From Desmodesmus armatus (Eukaryota > Chlorophyta > Chlorophyceae > Sphaeropleales > Scenedesmaceae), in assembly GCA_007449985.2 (NCBI GenBank), contig VIIQ02000099.1, positions 1 to 64,000 on the forward strand: a stretch of 64,000 nt of DNA, in the 5' to 3' direction. Positions 53,997 to 64,000 of the stretch are shown here, in pieces. Each line of letters opens with the position of its first letter. The first letter of the stretch is position 1. The position numbers and the translations under genes are program-made. The notes under the pieces were generated by a model that was not told the DNA's origin, ran no database searches, and saw only the letters and a program-made list of their open reading frames with translations.

Positions 53997-56900
53997 ATGT
54001 CCAAAATCAGGCTAAAACCACAGCACTGGATTACGGGCTCGTCTCTTGTAGCGATCCTGCTGTTGCAACATCTGCTGGCTGGGTTTGGCTGGGTGCAGCG
54101 ACTATCCCTACTCCCCCATCATGAGTCTACAGTTGTGCACGTCGACAAGTTCTTCCTCACCGACAAAGACGTGCATACGCCCACAAGTCTGCATGATAGT
54201 CATGTTGGTGACAGAGGAGCAAGTGCAGTCTCCACAAGGGTGACAGTTGAGAACAGACTGGAGAAGGCAGCAGCATATCAGCACCCCAGTACTGCAGTGC
54301 TGCATGTCCATCAGCAGCCCAGCCGTGACACAAAAACCAACACCAGCACTGCACGCCACACTGTCAGCCAGCACAGCTTTCAAGGACCGGATACACACCC
54401 CAGCGTGGACAAGCAACTGCCTCATGGCTCGCTGAAAGATAACGCTCGCCAGGACCACATCCTGAGCCCAGTGCTGGCAGCCGCTGTCAGGTCACGCAAC
54501 GACCCTGGCTACCATCAGAAACTAAAGGAAGCCGCATCGCAGCCAATTAATATTGCAGTCATGACTGGCTTGTTCTGGCAGCTGCCAACCACCCACACGC
54601 AGGGCTGCATGGTGGATGGCATCCCGCTGGATTGCCATATCCGGAAGGGAGGGAGTGAGGTAAGGACTGCAGCTGCGGATTGGTGCAAGCAGTACTGAAA
54701 AGCTCTTCTCATTTGGAGTACATATGCTGTATGATTGGGTTGAGCTGCATAAGGTACCAGTTGCAAGGCTCAAGAGCCAAAAGCGGGGTCTGTTGTGTAT
54801 TGCCCCATGAGCGTCTTTGGGTCGCTGCGGGGCGTTCAGGCTTGGCCTGAGCCCTGTAACGGTAACAGAAATAGTGATGTTGATAGTGACAAAGCACAAA
54901 CTGTATCACTGCACTCAGATTGTCAGTTGCCCAATGTGCACTTGAGGCCTCCTGTGCACTCCCCCCCCCCCCCCCCTTCCACCTTGCACCTCGCACCACC
55001 AGGGCACATGCATGACGGCCATTGAAAGCCACTGCAATCATCAATGCAAGCAAGTGCAACCCTTGGGGTCACCCTCACGGGAAAGCGTGGTGTTGCAAAG
55101 TGCTTTTTGACCCCACACCCTTCAGCCCAGGCTGTAGCCAAAGGCATGGCTACCAAAGGCCACCCCACGAGCAGCATGCACGCCTCAACCCCGCCCCATC
55201 TTCCTGCCCCAAAGCCATACAGGAGCTCTAGTACAGAGGCCAGCCAGGTAGCCACCACCCCTGACAACAAGGGGAAGTTGCTGCCCACCCTACAACCTCA
55301 ATTTTAACCCTCCAGCCTAAACAGACACTCTGCAGCGCATTGCAGCTGAAGCAGTTCAAATAGGGTCACCCCTGGAACACACACCCAATCATTCAGGCCA
55401 CACTGTAGAAGCTGAACAGGCACCACAAGGCTCCCACCAACCCATCCATATGTCAGGTGTTGGCTGAGCACCTGGGTGCTGGTGCACGCGCGTCTGGTGC
55501 TAAAGCAAGGCATGCGCGTGGCATAAAACCGTCTGTGGGTCGGTAGTCTCAACCCTGGGCGGCACGCACCACAACACCGCGATAGCTACCGGGACGCACT
55601 GCAGCATTGGAACGGGGCAGATGAAAATGTACAGAACCGCAGCGGAGACTACTACTGTATTTTGGGGCTGGGGATGTGTGTTGATCGCCAAACTTTTGGC
55701 GCTGAGTGCACGCACCCCCCCCCTCCCCCCGACTGCAGGCCACACTAAGTGCCCATCTGCCTAGCAACTTCAATCTGGGCTGCAAACGCACAATTTGACC
55801 CCATGTTGCAAACAGAGACGGCTGATGTCGCTGTTGTGACATGCACTTGCAGGAGTTTCTGAACAAAGCTGACGCTTTGTACTACCATGTCCCTTCTTTT
55901 GCTGGCCAGCCGCGCAAAAAGGCTTTCCCAGAACAGCTGCGGTTGGCGATGAGCCTTGAGAGTGCTGCATACTACACCAATCTTGACTCCCCCCGTTATA
56001 TGTGTCAGTTTGACGCAGAAATGTCATACAGAACATGTGCGCAGGTCACCAAGTAAGTGGTTAGTGCGATGCCTGTTCACCCAAACTATGTGCGATTTTT
56101 TTGCAGTGTTCAGTGCTTTGTCCTGTATGTGTGCATCAGGCCACCGCTGCATCAATAATGTTGCGTGGCACTGCTGCTTCCTGGCATCACACATGTGTTG
56201 TGCACCAATTCTGAATGCAGCCACTACCCAACCACTAAAATGCCTTTTAAACCTTGACAAGCTGCATGCAGCATCATGTTCAAGTGCGAGTTGCACCAAG
56301 TCCAATATGTGTTTTAACATGTCTACTCTGTCTACTGTACCTTGTCCGTTTGCAGTTGGTATTCCTTGGAGGCCCTGGACAAGCTGTTCAGCGTGAGTGA
56401 CAGAGTTTGCACGCAAACACCTCATGGCGTCGGGCTTGCTTCTAATGCTGAGGATGGGAGGTAACCTTCCCAAGCTGTACGTGTACTGGGCTTGCAGTAC
56501 TGCAAGGGGGCAGCGCATCAGGAGAACGGCGGCGTTTCATCAGGCTATGGTAGTGCTGACTTGAAGCCATCGTGTCTGCCTACGCAGATTGCGCCTGTAC
56601 CCTTTGACCAAAAGCTGCACGCAATTGCCTACATCAACAGCAACTGCGATGCGCAGTCAGGACGCTCAGCAATAATGCGCAAGTTGATCGCCCTGGGTGA
56701 CAAAGCAAAGGTGCGCAAAGTGTGAGATCAGCGGCAGCAGTTGATGATGTTTAACGGTGACATTCATGCATTTGTACAGTATGACATATGTAGAGCATCT
56801 GGCTGTGAGTGTGTGTGGGCCGGAGGGTGTGGCTGTGGGTGGGGTGGAGGGGGGCGCGCTGGACGAGGCTAAGCCCGCGCACAACCGTGTGACCACCCTC

Positions 56901-59314
56901 TGACAATGTGCATGTTGCTGTTGGCTGCAGGTGCCAGTGCACTCTTTAGGAAGGTGTGACAATAACAGACAATGGCCATCAGGCGGGCTCTCCAAGGTAG
57001 AGGTCATGCGCAAGTACAAGTTCTGTGTTGCCATGGAGAACAGCATACGGCAGGACTACATGACCGAGAAAATGTGGGATGGGCTGATGGCGGGCTGCAT
57101 CCCCATCTACATGGGCAGCAACAACGCACCACACATCATACCGGATCCAAACAGTGTCCTTGTGTGAGTCTCGCGAGATGTGTGCATTATGGCAGCATTG
57201 AGGCCAGAGACGTGGTATTCTGCATGGCAGTGTACACATCTGGTACTTGTGATGGCTGGTGCGACATGCTCAAAGGGATGGAGCAATGCTGCCAGCCCCA
57301 TTGTTTGTGCAGCCCGGCTAACTGGGCCAGCTGACATTGATCCCTCTCGTCACAGCACAGGATGGCACAGTACAGCACAGTGCAGTGATGGGTGTGGAGA
57401 GCCGAGTCTCATCCCCCATACTAGCCAGCAGCTGAAAATTCATATCACATCCACTCACTTATTGGAGTGATGCGCCGATTGATCTGCAGGTATGATCCAT
57501 CTGGCAAATCTGGCCATGCTTCCACCCCGGAGCAACTGGATGCACTGATGCATGAGATAGGAGCCAACCAGCAGAGATATGAAACCGTGCTGGCCTGGAA
57601 GCATAGAAAGGTAGGCCAAGACTGCTGATAAGATACTGCACATATGCTATACTGATATCACGATGTGGTCAAACCGGAGCAATGGCTTGGCAATATCGCC
57701 AACCAATTCAGCTCAGTAGAGGTTATTTAGCACTCTGATGTGATGCCGTATACCAGACCACTGGAGAAAGCGCATGGTGCTTGTACTGTACTGTTGCCAG
57801 GGGGGGGGGGGGGCAGCTAGCTGCGTACACACCCGCCCACGCACGTGCCCACAAATGCACACACACATGCACGCAATTGGGGGAAGAAAATGTTACACGC
57901 AGACACATTCGCCACACATCAATGGCATTGCCTGCCAGGGTTGAACCGGTTGAAACACTAAGGTGGGGAAAAACCCCGATCCCCGTCAGTGGTTTGCACC
58001 ACCTACACCAGATAGTAGCCTGATTCAAAGCAAGACAGCAAAGGAGACTTCGTTGACATCCTGAGGCAACACGACAACCTTGTACAGAAGTGGGAAGCAA
58101 ACAGCTAGGATCCAGCAGGCAGCAACACCAAGAAATACCCCTTGTCAGGTCAGATACCCAAAGTCAGCCCAAGAAGGCGCGCCCGGCGCACTTTCATCTT
58201 GTACAGAGTGTATGCCAACGCAGACTGCTCTCCATGTTGAAACACTGATCGCACACATTCAGGGTCGTCCAGTACCACAGCATCAGACAGGGGAAAGGCC
58301 GTGCAAGCGGCGCGCAAATCATCGTAAACAGGGCACTCCAACAGGAAGTGCTTCAAGTCTTCCACATTGCAATTGCGCAAACCCAGCTGCCTGGAAACAT
58401 AGAAAGGATGGGGGGGGGGATGCTGCTTGACCGATACCATTGACTCAATGGTACTAGTAGTACTGGCAGCGACCGATTGTGAAACAGGTTTGAATGGCGG
58501 CCTTGGTGTGCTTCTGTTGGTCCGGGCACACACATTTTGCCTTGGAAGGCGATGCCATTGCATGCGGCATGACGTGCTGTGTTATTGAGGCTTTGCCTCT
58601 GGCCCCCCTGGTCTACTTTGCTTGGGATCAGCAGTCAGCAGAGTTTTGACTCCTCTGCAACCCTGAAAACACAACTCCAGACATACCTACGTTTGATGTC
58701 CTGACCTACACCTGACAGTGTCCAGAGCATGTAGAAGATCATGCATCACCTTTTGTTGACATCAAATGGCAACACCTCGGCTTCATCACATGGTGTGTGG
58801 GGGAGCCTGGTGTGTTGGCTAGTAACAGTGGGTTGCCCAGTGAGAGTTGACCTTTGTGACCTGTTCTGCTTGATTTGTTGCGCCTCTGTCATGCAGCCTG
58901 AAGAGCAACCGTCTGAAGTCTTCCGATACCTATGGGATGTGCGGCGCACGACAGGGGAGTGCTTCTTGTGCCAGTTCCTGGCACGGCATAGAGCAGAACC
59001 GAAGCAACGATATACTACATGCCTATTCAACAAGGAATGGTAAGTACTGTAACAGAGCCACAACAAACTAGAATTCCTGGGGGGAAAATGCTCTCCAGAC
59101 ACTACAGGGAGCTGCCTGCTGTTTATTGTTGAGATCATCAGGCTGACAGTGGCTATGCAAACCAACATAGTAACTATTATAAACGTGTTTAGGTGTTGAT
59201 GCACCTCTGTACGACAACTCACAGTGATGGTTTGTTACTGCCTGCAGGATGGAGTCTGCTGGCCAACATTACGCTCCAGAAGAGCAGTACTGCCAACAAG
59301 ATGCAGCCCACTGA
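53997..59314 (+). CDS. GT10 alpha-1,3-fucosyltransferase, eight exons, Golgi type II membrane protein
   Basis: Exons 53997-54659, 55853-56052, 56356-56392, 56498-56710, 56931-57163, 57490-57610, 58897-59039 and 59248-59314 join with consistent phases into 558 codons plus stop. Residues 12-34 form a signal anchor, followed by a His/Ser/Thr-rich stem. The catalytic part has RLAMSLESAAYY and FDAEMSYRT, then AYINSNCDAQSGR, then VHSLGRCDNN and the GT10 signature YKFCVAMENSIRQDYMTEKM with AGCIPIYMGSNN. The last exons give a WKHRK/CFLCQFL C-terminus typical of plant-type FucTs. The enzyme would transfer fucose from GDP-fucose in alpha-1,3 linkage, probably to N-glycan core GlcNAc. All frames are intact, so it is probably functional. 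Confidence 0.92.
58150..58563 (-). pseudogene. LINE C-terminal zinc-knuckle fragment in a GT10 intron
   Basis: The minus-strand frame contains LRNCNVEDLKHFLLECPVYDDLR, like the C-terminal zf-RVT region of plant and algal LINEs (ED..HFL.ECP.Y...R). It is about 137 codons, with no reverse-transcriptase domain left. Lies inside intron 6 of the GT10 gene in antisense orientation. Confidence 0.65.
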
Positions 59315-60214
59315 CTAGCCTCAACCTGATTGCGCGAACTTGTGCATTTACATATCTGTTGGCGATATGGTCGATGAGCAGTTGCTCGTAGCACAGATGC
59401 CTACATTCCCTGCAGTGTGGGTCAGTGGGGTGATAGCACCCCACTGCAGAAGGTGACAACCTACCAAGGCTTGTCAGTCCATGACAATACTGCATGGCAC
59501 TGCAATCATACACCCACGTGTAAGCATTATGTATCACCAACCAGCACCGGCACCAGAGGAACGTCACCCAATCAAGGGCGACAGGCAACACGGCACAACA
59601 GCAGCAGCCTCTGACAGACATGTTAGGGACCCAGGGGACCAGTCTCAGCTGCCGCTGTGCATGAGCAATTGAGGGCTGGATGGTGCCACTTTGCAAGACA
59701 TGAAGAGTGCAACACAAGGTCCGCAAGACCATGTACCATAACAAGTGACATTATAGAAGTGGTGATGGGCATGTACGACTGCACATGCGCACACAAGCAC
59801 CCTATTCAAGCTTGCAATTCTAGTACTACAGACTGTCTGCGACAATTGGAGGCTGAGCACCCCCCCCCCCCTGGCACACACCACCACCAAAGTGCAGTCC
59901 CTTACATTTTACCAAAGTGCATGCATGCTGCCCTCCCAGTTACAATCTTATGGCCAACTTGCACCATCATCATTCAGACCCTTGCCAGCACGCTCATTGT
60001 GCCGGAGCAAGATGTCTAGCTCAGGGCACACAGCATTGCCAGACAAACGCAGAACTCACCATTCATGAAGCATTGCAGCCCAGCAGAGCCTGGGGTGCAG
60101 TACAGCCACCCCAACCTGAACAGGACATGGAAAAGCAAGGACAGAAAACAAAGACCGCTCAAGGACCGCCACATGTCGCTCAGCACATACTCACAGTGTC
60201 TCTTGCACCCCCTG
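59315..60214. other. No gene recognised
   Basis: Downstream of GT10. Short frames only and a poly-C run at 59861-59870. Confidence 0.4.
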
Positions 60215-60305
60215 TACACCCCAACAACAGGCACCCCCACCAATTTCTTGCACCCCCACCAACAGGCACCCCCACCAACCTCTTGCACCCCCACCAACAG
60301 GCAGT
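60215..60305 (+). repeat. Short C-rich minisatellite
   Basis: GCACCCCCACCAA.(C/T)(A/T) words repeat with a spacing of about 15 and 30 bases, for example CTTGCACCCCCACCAACAG twice. Confidence 0.8.
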
Positions 60306-60829
60306 GCAAGAGCCAACAGCATGTGCGAGGGACGCAGAAGGCAGGCTGCCGGTCTGCATCACAGCCTGTTTGGCCCACTAGCTGACAAATACTTGCATGT
60401 CAAGCAATTGACCCCACTTGCGCATACCAACATGTGTACTCACAGCTTCAGCTGAGATGTACTTGCAATGCAGACATATTGCAGTTTGCAAATCATGCGG
60501 CCGCCGGCGTGGCATATGTCTCACCCCTTCCTGGCTCCCTCATTTCGCTGCCCCCGTCCCCTTGAGTCATGCAAATGAGTGTGTACTACAGTAGTACCAA
60601 ATCAGAATGTAGAATGTGAGCCTAGAAAATTCAGCATGCATACACGAAAAGTTGCCATACAGCCCCCCCTCCCTGGCTCATGTCACCAACCCCCCGGCTC
60701 ATGCCTAGACGCAACGCCACCAAAGTAGCCTATCTAGCACCACAGTGGTTCTTATGTGGCTGGAGCTTATGACTGCTTGCCTAGCCAAAGCATCGACTTG
60801 CTTTATGTCAACCTGCTTGAATGGCCATT
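60306..60829. other. No gene recognised
   Basis: Nothing beyond short frames; one AATGAGTGTG word resembles satellite flanks. Confidence 0.35.
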
Positions 60830-61760
60830 GCAACATAATTACAGTCACCCATCCCCCCCCCCCCCCCCCCCCCATATGCCCTGCAGTCAGCTGCACTGAA
60901 GCTTGCACACATTCAAACCACACTGGATCTCAAGCTATTGGAGCTTGGGGTGGAAGCATAGCACACACCCTTCCACGCTAAATTGCACGATGTGCATTTA
61001 TGCATGGGACAGCATTTCCTGCATCCCCCCCAAGCTCATGCCCACGTTCAGCGCCCCCAAAGTCACCCACATCAGCACCACAGTGGTTTCCATGTTGCTG
61101 AAGTACCTAGTTGTATGCCTTCCCAAAGCAGAGACTTGCTGAATAGAAGACTGCTCGTTTGGACATTACAGCAGAACCACATTCACCCAACTCCCCCCCC
61201 CCCCAGCGCCCCCATATGCCCTGCATTCAGCTCCACCAAGGTCTTGCACATCCACACCACACTGTATCTCAAGCTACTAGAGCACTTGCTTTGAATATAA
61301 TGTGGAGTTGCTGTACAAGACTTTTGTCAAGCAAAATGCCAGGTCTAGGCAAGGGGTGTGGGCGAGGCGGGGGAAATTGATCTACTGTGGCAAGCCTTCA
61401 CACTCATTGTGAAACTTAGTTTGAAGTGGTGTATGCATTGCATCCCCTCACAAGCTCTAGCAGCTTGAGATATGGTGTGGTATTGATGTACGCGACTTTG
61501 GTGGCCTACCAAAGCAAAGCCTGGTCGGGGGGGGGGGTGAGGTGAAAGACGGTCTCAAGCCAAAATATGCATTCATGCAGTATACCGTGGAGCGGTGTGT
61601 GCTGTGCATCCACTCACAAGCCCCAGTAGCTTGAAGTACGATGTTGCTGTACAGGACCTTGGTGGAGCAGAATGCAAGGCCTACGGAGTGGTGGCAGAGG
61701 GGGTGGGGTGGGGGGAAAGGGGTGTGTGAGAATTACTGTCCCAGGCCTACATACACATCG
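60830..61760. repeat. Degraded copies of the poly-G satellite family in both orientations
   Basis: From 60853 to 61280 the family appears as the complement: poly-C runs, CATATGCCCTGCAGTCAGC, and CACACC.TTCCACGCTAAATTGCACGATGTGC. From 61390 to 61760 it is in plus orientation with short G-runs and CACTCACAAGC.C.AGTAGCTTGA. Identity is much lower than in the 15.6-22.6 kb block. Confidence 0.7.
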
Positions 61761-62044
61761 TGACCTCAGTTGCTACCCCTCCCCCTCACCTCTCCCGAGC
61801 TGCCACAAGTTGTGTTTCCTCCCCCCCCCCAAATCAAGCATGGTGCATTAACCAAAACTTCAGCCCTTCAAACACCTCTTGATGTGGAACAAAAAGTGGG
61901 CCCCCTTGTACCAAATTGCAGTTTCGTGTTGAGATTTACCGGCACGCTGCGATTTCCCGGGCCGGTAAAAGTGAAATACTCAGTACCCAACGTCGTCGCT
62001 GCAGAAAACCTTTTGATAAGGATGTTGCACACACGAGCTTGTCG
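61761..62044. other. No gene recognised
   Basis: One 95-codon frame at 61770-62057 without recognisable similarity. Confidence 0.35.
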
Positions 62045-62276
62045 GATTACAGGCTGAGCCGGCATTCACACGAACGCAATGTGTGAGGGCAGGAACGTGG
62101 AAAGGCTGAACCTACATGCACCGTGTGCACATCATCAACTTGCCTTCCACATGCCAGCCCCACAGCTCCTAAGCAGCCTGCGTTCTGCAGCCTTTGAGAA
62201 GCCTCTCGCTCCAAATTCAAACGAGACAAGCCCACACTGCCACCTGGCAAAACAAATGCCTTGGGTGGCATCCATA
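62045..62276 (-). repeat. Dispersed repeat, segments A and B contiguous
   Basis: Inverted, diverged partner of 14911-15064 (A) and 15525-15580 (B). Here the two segments lie next to each other. This represents the uninterrupted form of the repeat. Confidence 0.85.
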
Positions 62277-62689
62277 CGGACACACACACACACACACTGG
62301 AACAAGCACACGAACACGTCAACATGCGTTACTCTTGACCTCTAGTTTTGTTATCGCCCCTGCAGAAGATCCTGCAACATTGAGTTGATAATTGTTGACT
62401 GCAACACTGTAGACTTCAGCACCACATATGCAGTTGAACCTTGAAACAACAGCCAGCAGGCAGCACTATCAACCCCTGCATGCTTGACACAAGTGGCTCA
62501 TCTGTGTGGACTTAGACAAACTTGACAATAGTTCAACATGCATGGCAGGTCTAAGCTAACTGTGGCAATGTATCAACATAATAAGACTGTCAGCTCCCGG
62601 CTTCACCCAAGTAGGAAAGGGGGGCGTGCCGATATCCAAAAAACAACACACCCCGTCGCTTCCAAGCAAAATTTATGTGCATCCACCAG
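62277..62689. other. 3' flank of the GT23-like gene
   Basis: CA-dinucleotide run at 62280-62300. Probably includes the 3' UTR of the minus-strand gene; no other feature. Confidence 0.4.
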
Positions 62690-63914
62690 TCACCAGTTCA
62701 GGTCCAACCCGCCCTGCCTACGCATGAGCTGCTCATCAACATCCAAAAACACTCTGTGGGCCTTGCAACGCACTGTCGCCCTCAACTCTTCGATGAGCCG
62801 TGACCAGTTGGAGTAGAACGAGGCCACAAAGCCGTCACACGACAGACTGAGGTCCAGGTTGAGCAGGCAGTCTAGCACCTCCTCACTGTAGCCGTGCTGT
62901 GCCATGTAAGCCAGATTGCTGACACCCCGATCAGGCCTGCAGGTCATCAACAAAAGTTCACCTGAGCGCAATATAAATAAGCAATGAAGGAGACTGGCTG
63001 ATACTACCACATGATTGATGCCAATCTCAACCAGTCAGCATATGCTCATACGGCCTAGCACCAGCAACAAAAAAATAATACAAGGCACCTCGGCAGCTGA
63101 CCTTTGTGCTGCGACATCAACACCGAATTTTGTGAACCAGTCACTCACTTGCGTTTCATGTTGACGAAGGTGGTGCTCCAATTGCGAGCTGACAATGTGA
63201 AGAATTCCACAGTTGCAGGGTCTTCTGTGCTCAGAAACACCTGGCGTGTCAGGCTGGAGTCTATTTGCCGCAGCTGCTCTGTTGCAGAATCATAAGCAGC
63301 ATCCTCCCAAACCTTGGCTTCAACACCCTTATCTCCATGGCGCACATACAGACTGATGCAACCACCTTGCAGGGGTGCTCCTTGTAGCTTCTCCTTCCTG
63401 CGCTTGGCTAGTTCAGTCCGTGTGCGCTGATTGGGTCTCAACATGTACGCAACTGCCTGTGCGCGCCACCACCAGTATCTCCTAGCCTCCGCCAGCCCCA
63501 CACTGTCCAAAATGTCTTTGAAGAGGGACGGTGTGAGGGCGCGCACCAAGTGTGCCGCCTGTGCACTAATAGCCACTACGCGTGGTGACGCAGGATGTGA
63601 TGCATGGAACTCTGCCAGACTCGAAGTTCTGAGTGTCTGGGCTGCCGTCAGGTCCTGCTCTGTTAGCCCAGTAGACTGGAGTGTGCAGTTGCTGAGGGGC
63701 ATAAAGTAGCAAGAATCCAAAGTGTTGCGGTCGCCACAATATGGCGTGCTTGTCAAGAAGTGTCCAGGCGCCTCAACAAACACACGCCCCATCTCTAAAG
63801 CTGCAGCCATAGCAGCAGCCTGTGCGTGGAACACTGAGCCAATCCCACTGCGTTGCAACAAGCAGCCAATCATGTGAGTGAAGGTGCTGGTGTTGACAAG
63901 GTGCCCTGTTAGTT
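62690..63914 (-). CDS. GT23/FUT8-like fucosyltransferase, 3' part (two exons in window)
   Basis: On the minus strand, exon 63914-63149 follows a TTTTTCAG acceptor and ends at AA/GTGAGT. Exon 62937-62690 follows CTGCAG and ends with TGA. The phases match and 337 residues are covered. Upstream exons lie beyond the window. Features fitting alpha-1,6-fucosyltransferases: RSGIGSVFHAQAAAM near the start, the GDP-fucose-binding-type GCISLYVRHGDKGVEAKVW, VFLSTEDPATVEFF, and the C-terminal LSCDGFVASFYSNWSRLIEE, comparable to the CD.FVGTFSS.VSR motif. It would add alpha-1,6-fucose to the N-glycan core in the Golgi. Assignment to GT23 rather than another fucosyltransferase-like family is likely, not certain. 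Confidence 0.68.
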
Positions 63915-64000
63915 CTGAAAAACAAACAGCAGATGGATCTGATCAGCAGAGCAACCTATCAACCCAACTGCAACCAGGCAGCGCCAGCATGTAAATACTA

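Noticed and set aside
38565..63914. Integrated giant-virus segment as the source of the glycosyltransferase cluster
   Set aside because: Genes have many spliceosomal introns and signal anchors, and no viral hallmark gene is present.

Overview
The window looks like nuclear DNA of a green alga, most likely a chlorophyte of the Chlamydomonas/Volvox type. The grounds are spliced genes with GTGAG-type donors and TGCAG acceptors, heavy CAG/GCA repetition, a truncated 18S rRNA fragment of green-algal type, and a Copia retrotransposon whose primer-binding site matches the initiator-tRNA anticodon loop, as reported for Volvox Osser. Species cannot be read from the sequence. Several homopolymer-type indels suggest that some frameshifts may be consensus errors, especially in the first 1.3 kb.

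Left part (1-14015): a head-to-tail array with a period of about 4.18 kb (3.92 kb after a 259-bp deletion). Each unit carries a two-exon DDE transposase of Tc1/mariner type. Its roughly 780-bp intron is almost filled by an antisense ORF resembling a PD-(D/E)XK/DUF559-like endonuclease with a Cys-rich N-terminal part. This nested arrangement is the best candidate here for an undescribed selfish system. The array abuts a truncated 18S rRNA fragment (14015-14496, minus strand).

Middle part (14.5-38 kb): mostly repeats. A satellite whose units each carry a long poly-G tract occupies 15.6-22.6 kb as about 170-bp monomers in a roughly 335-bp dimeric higher-order repeat. It recurs at 26.1, 28.4-29.3 and, degraded, 60.8-61.8 kb. 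A LINE reverse-transcriptase remnant and a foldback element lie at 26.7-27.9 kb. A spliced gene on the minus strand (29384-36749), possibly related to Crypton/Ndc10-type tyrosine recombinases, is split in its third exon by a complete 5.84-kb Copia element with 5-bp target duplications.

Right part (38-64 kb): four glycosyltransferase genes lie within 25 kb. They are a broken GT92 (DUF23) gene, a GT18 (MGAT5-like) gene, an eight-exon GT10 alpha-1,3-fucosyltransferase gene, and the 3' part of a GT23/FUT8-like gene on the minus strand. Where the N-terminus is visible, the proteins look like Golgi type II membrane proteins. Known members of all four families act on N-glycans, and worm GT92 acts on fucose added by the GT23 enzyme, so a glycan-decoration cluster is plausible. 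Between and inside these genes lie MITEs, a 41-bp minisatellite of about 30 units, strong palindromes, and two symmetrical 81-nt exons each encoding a six-cysteine knottin-like module.
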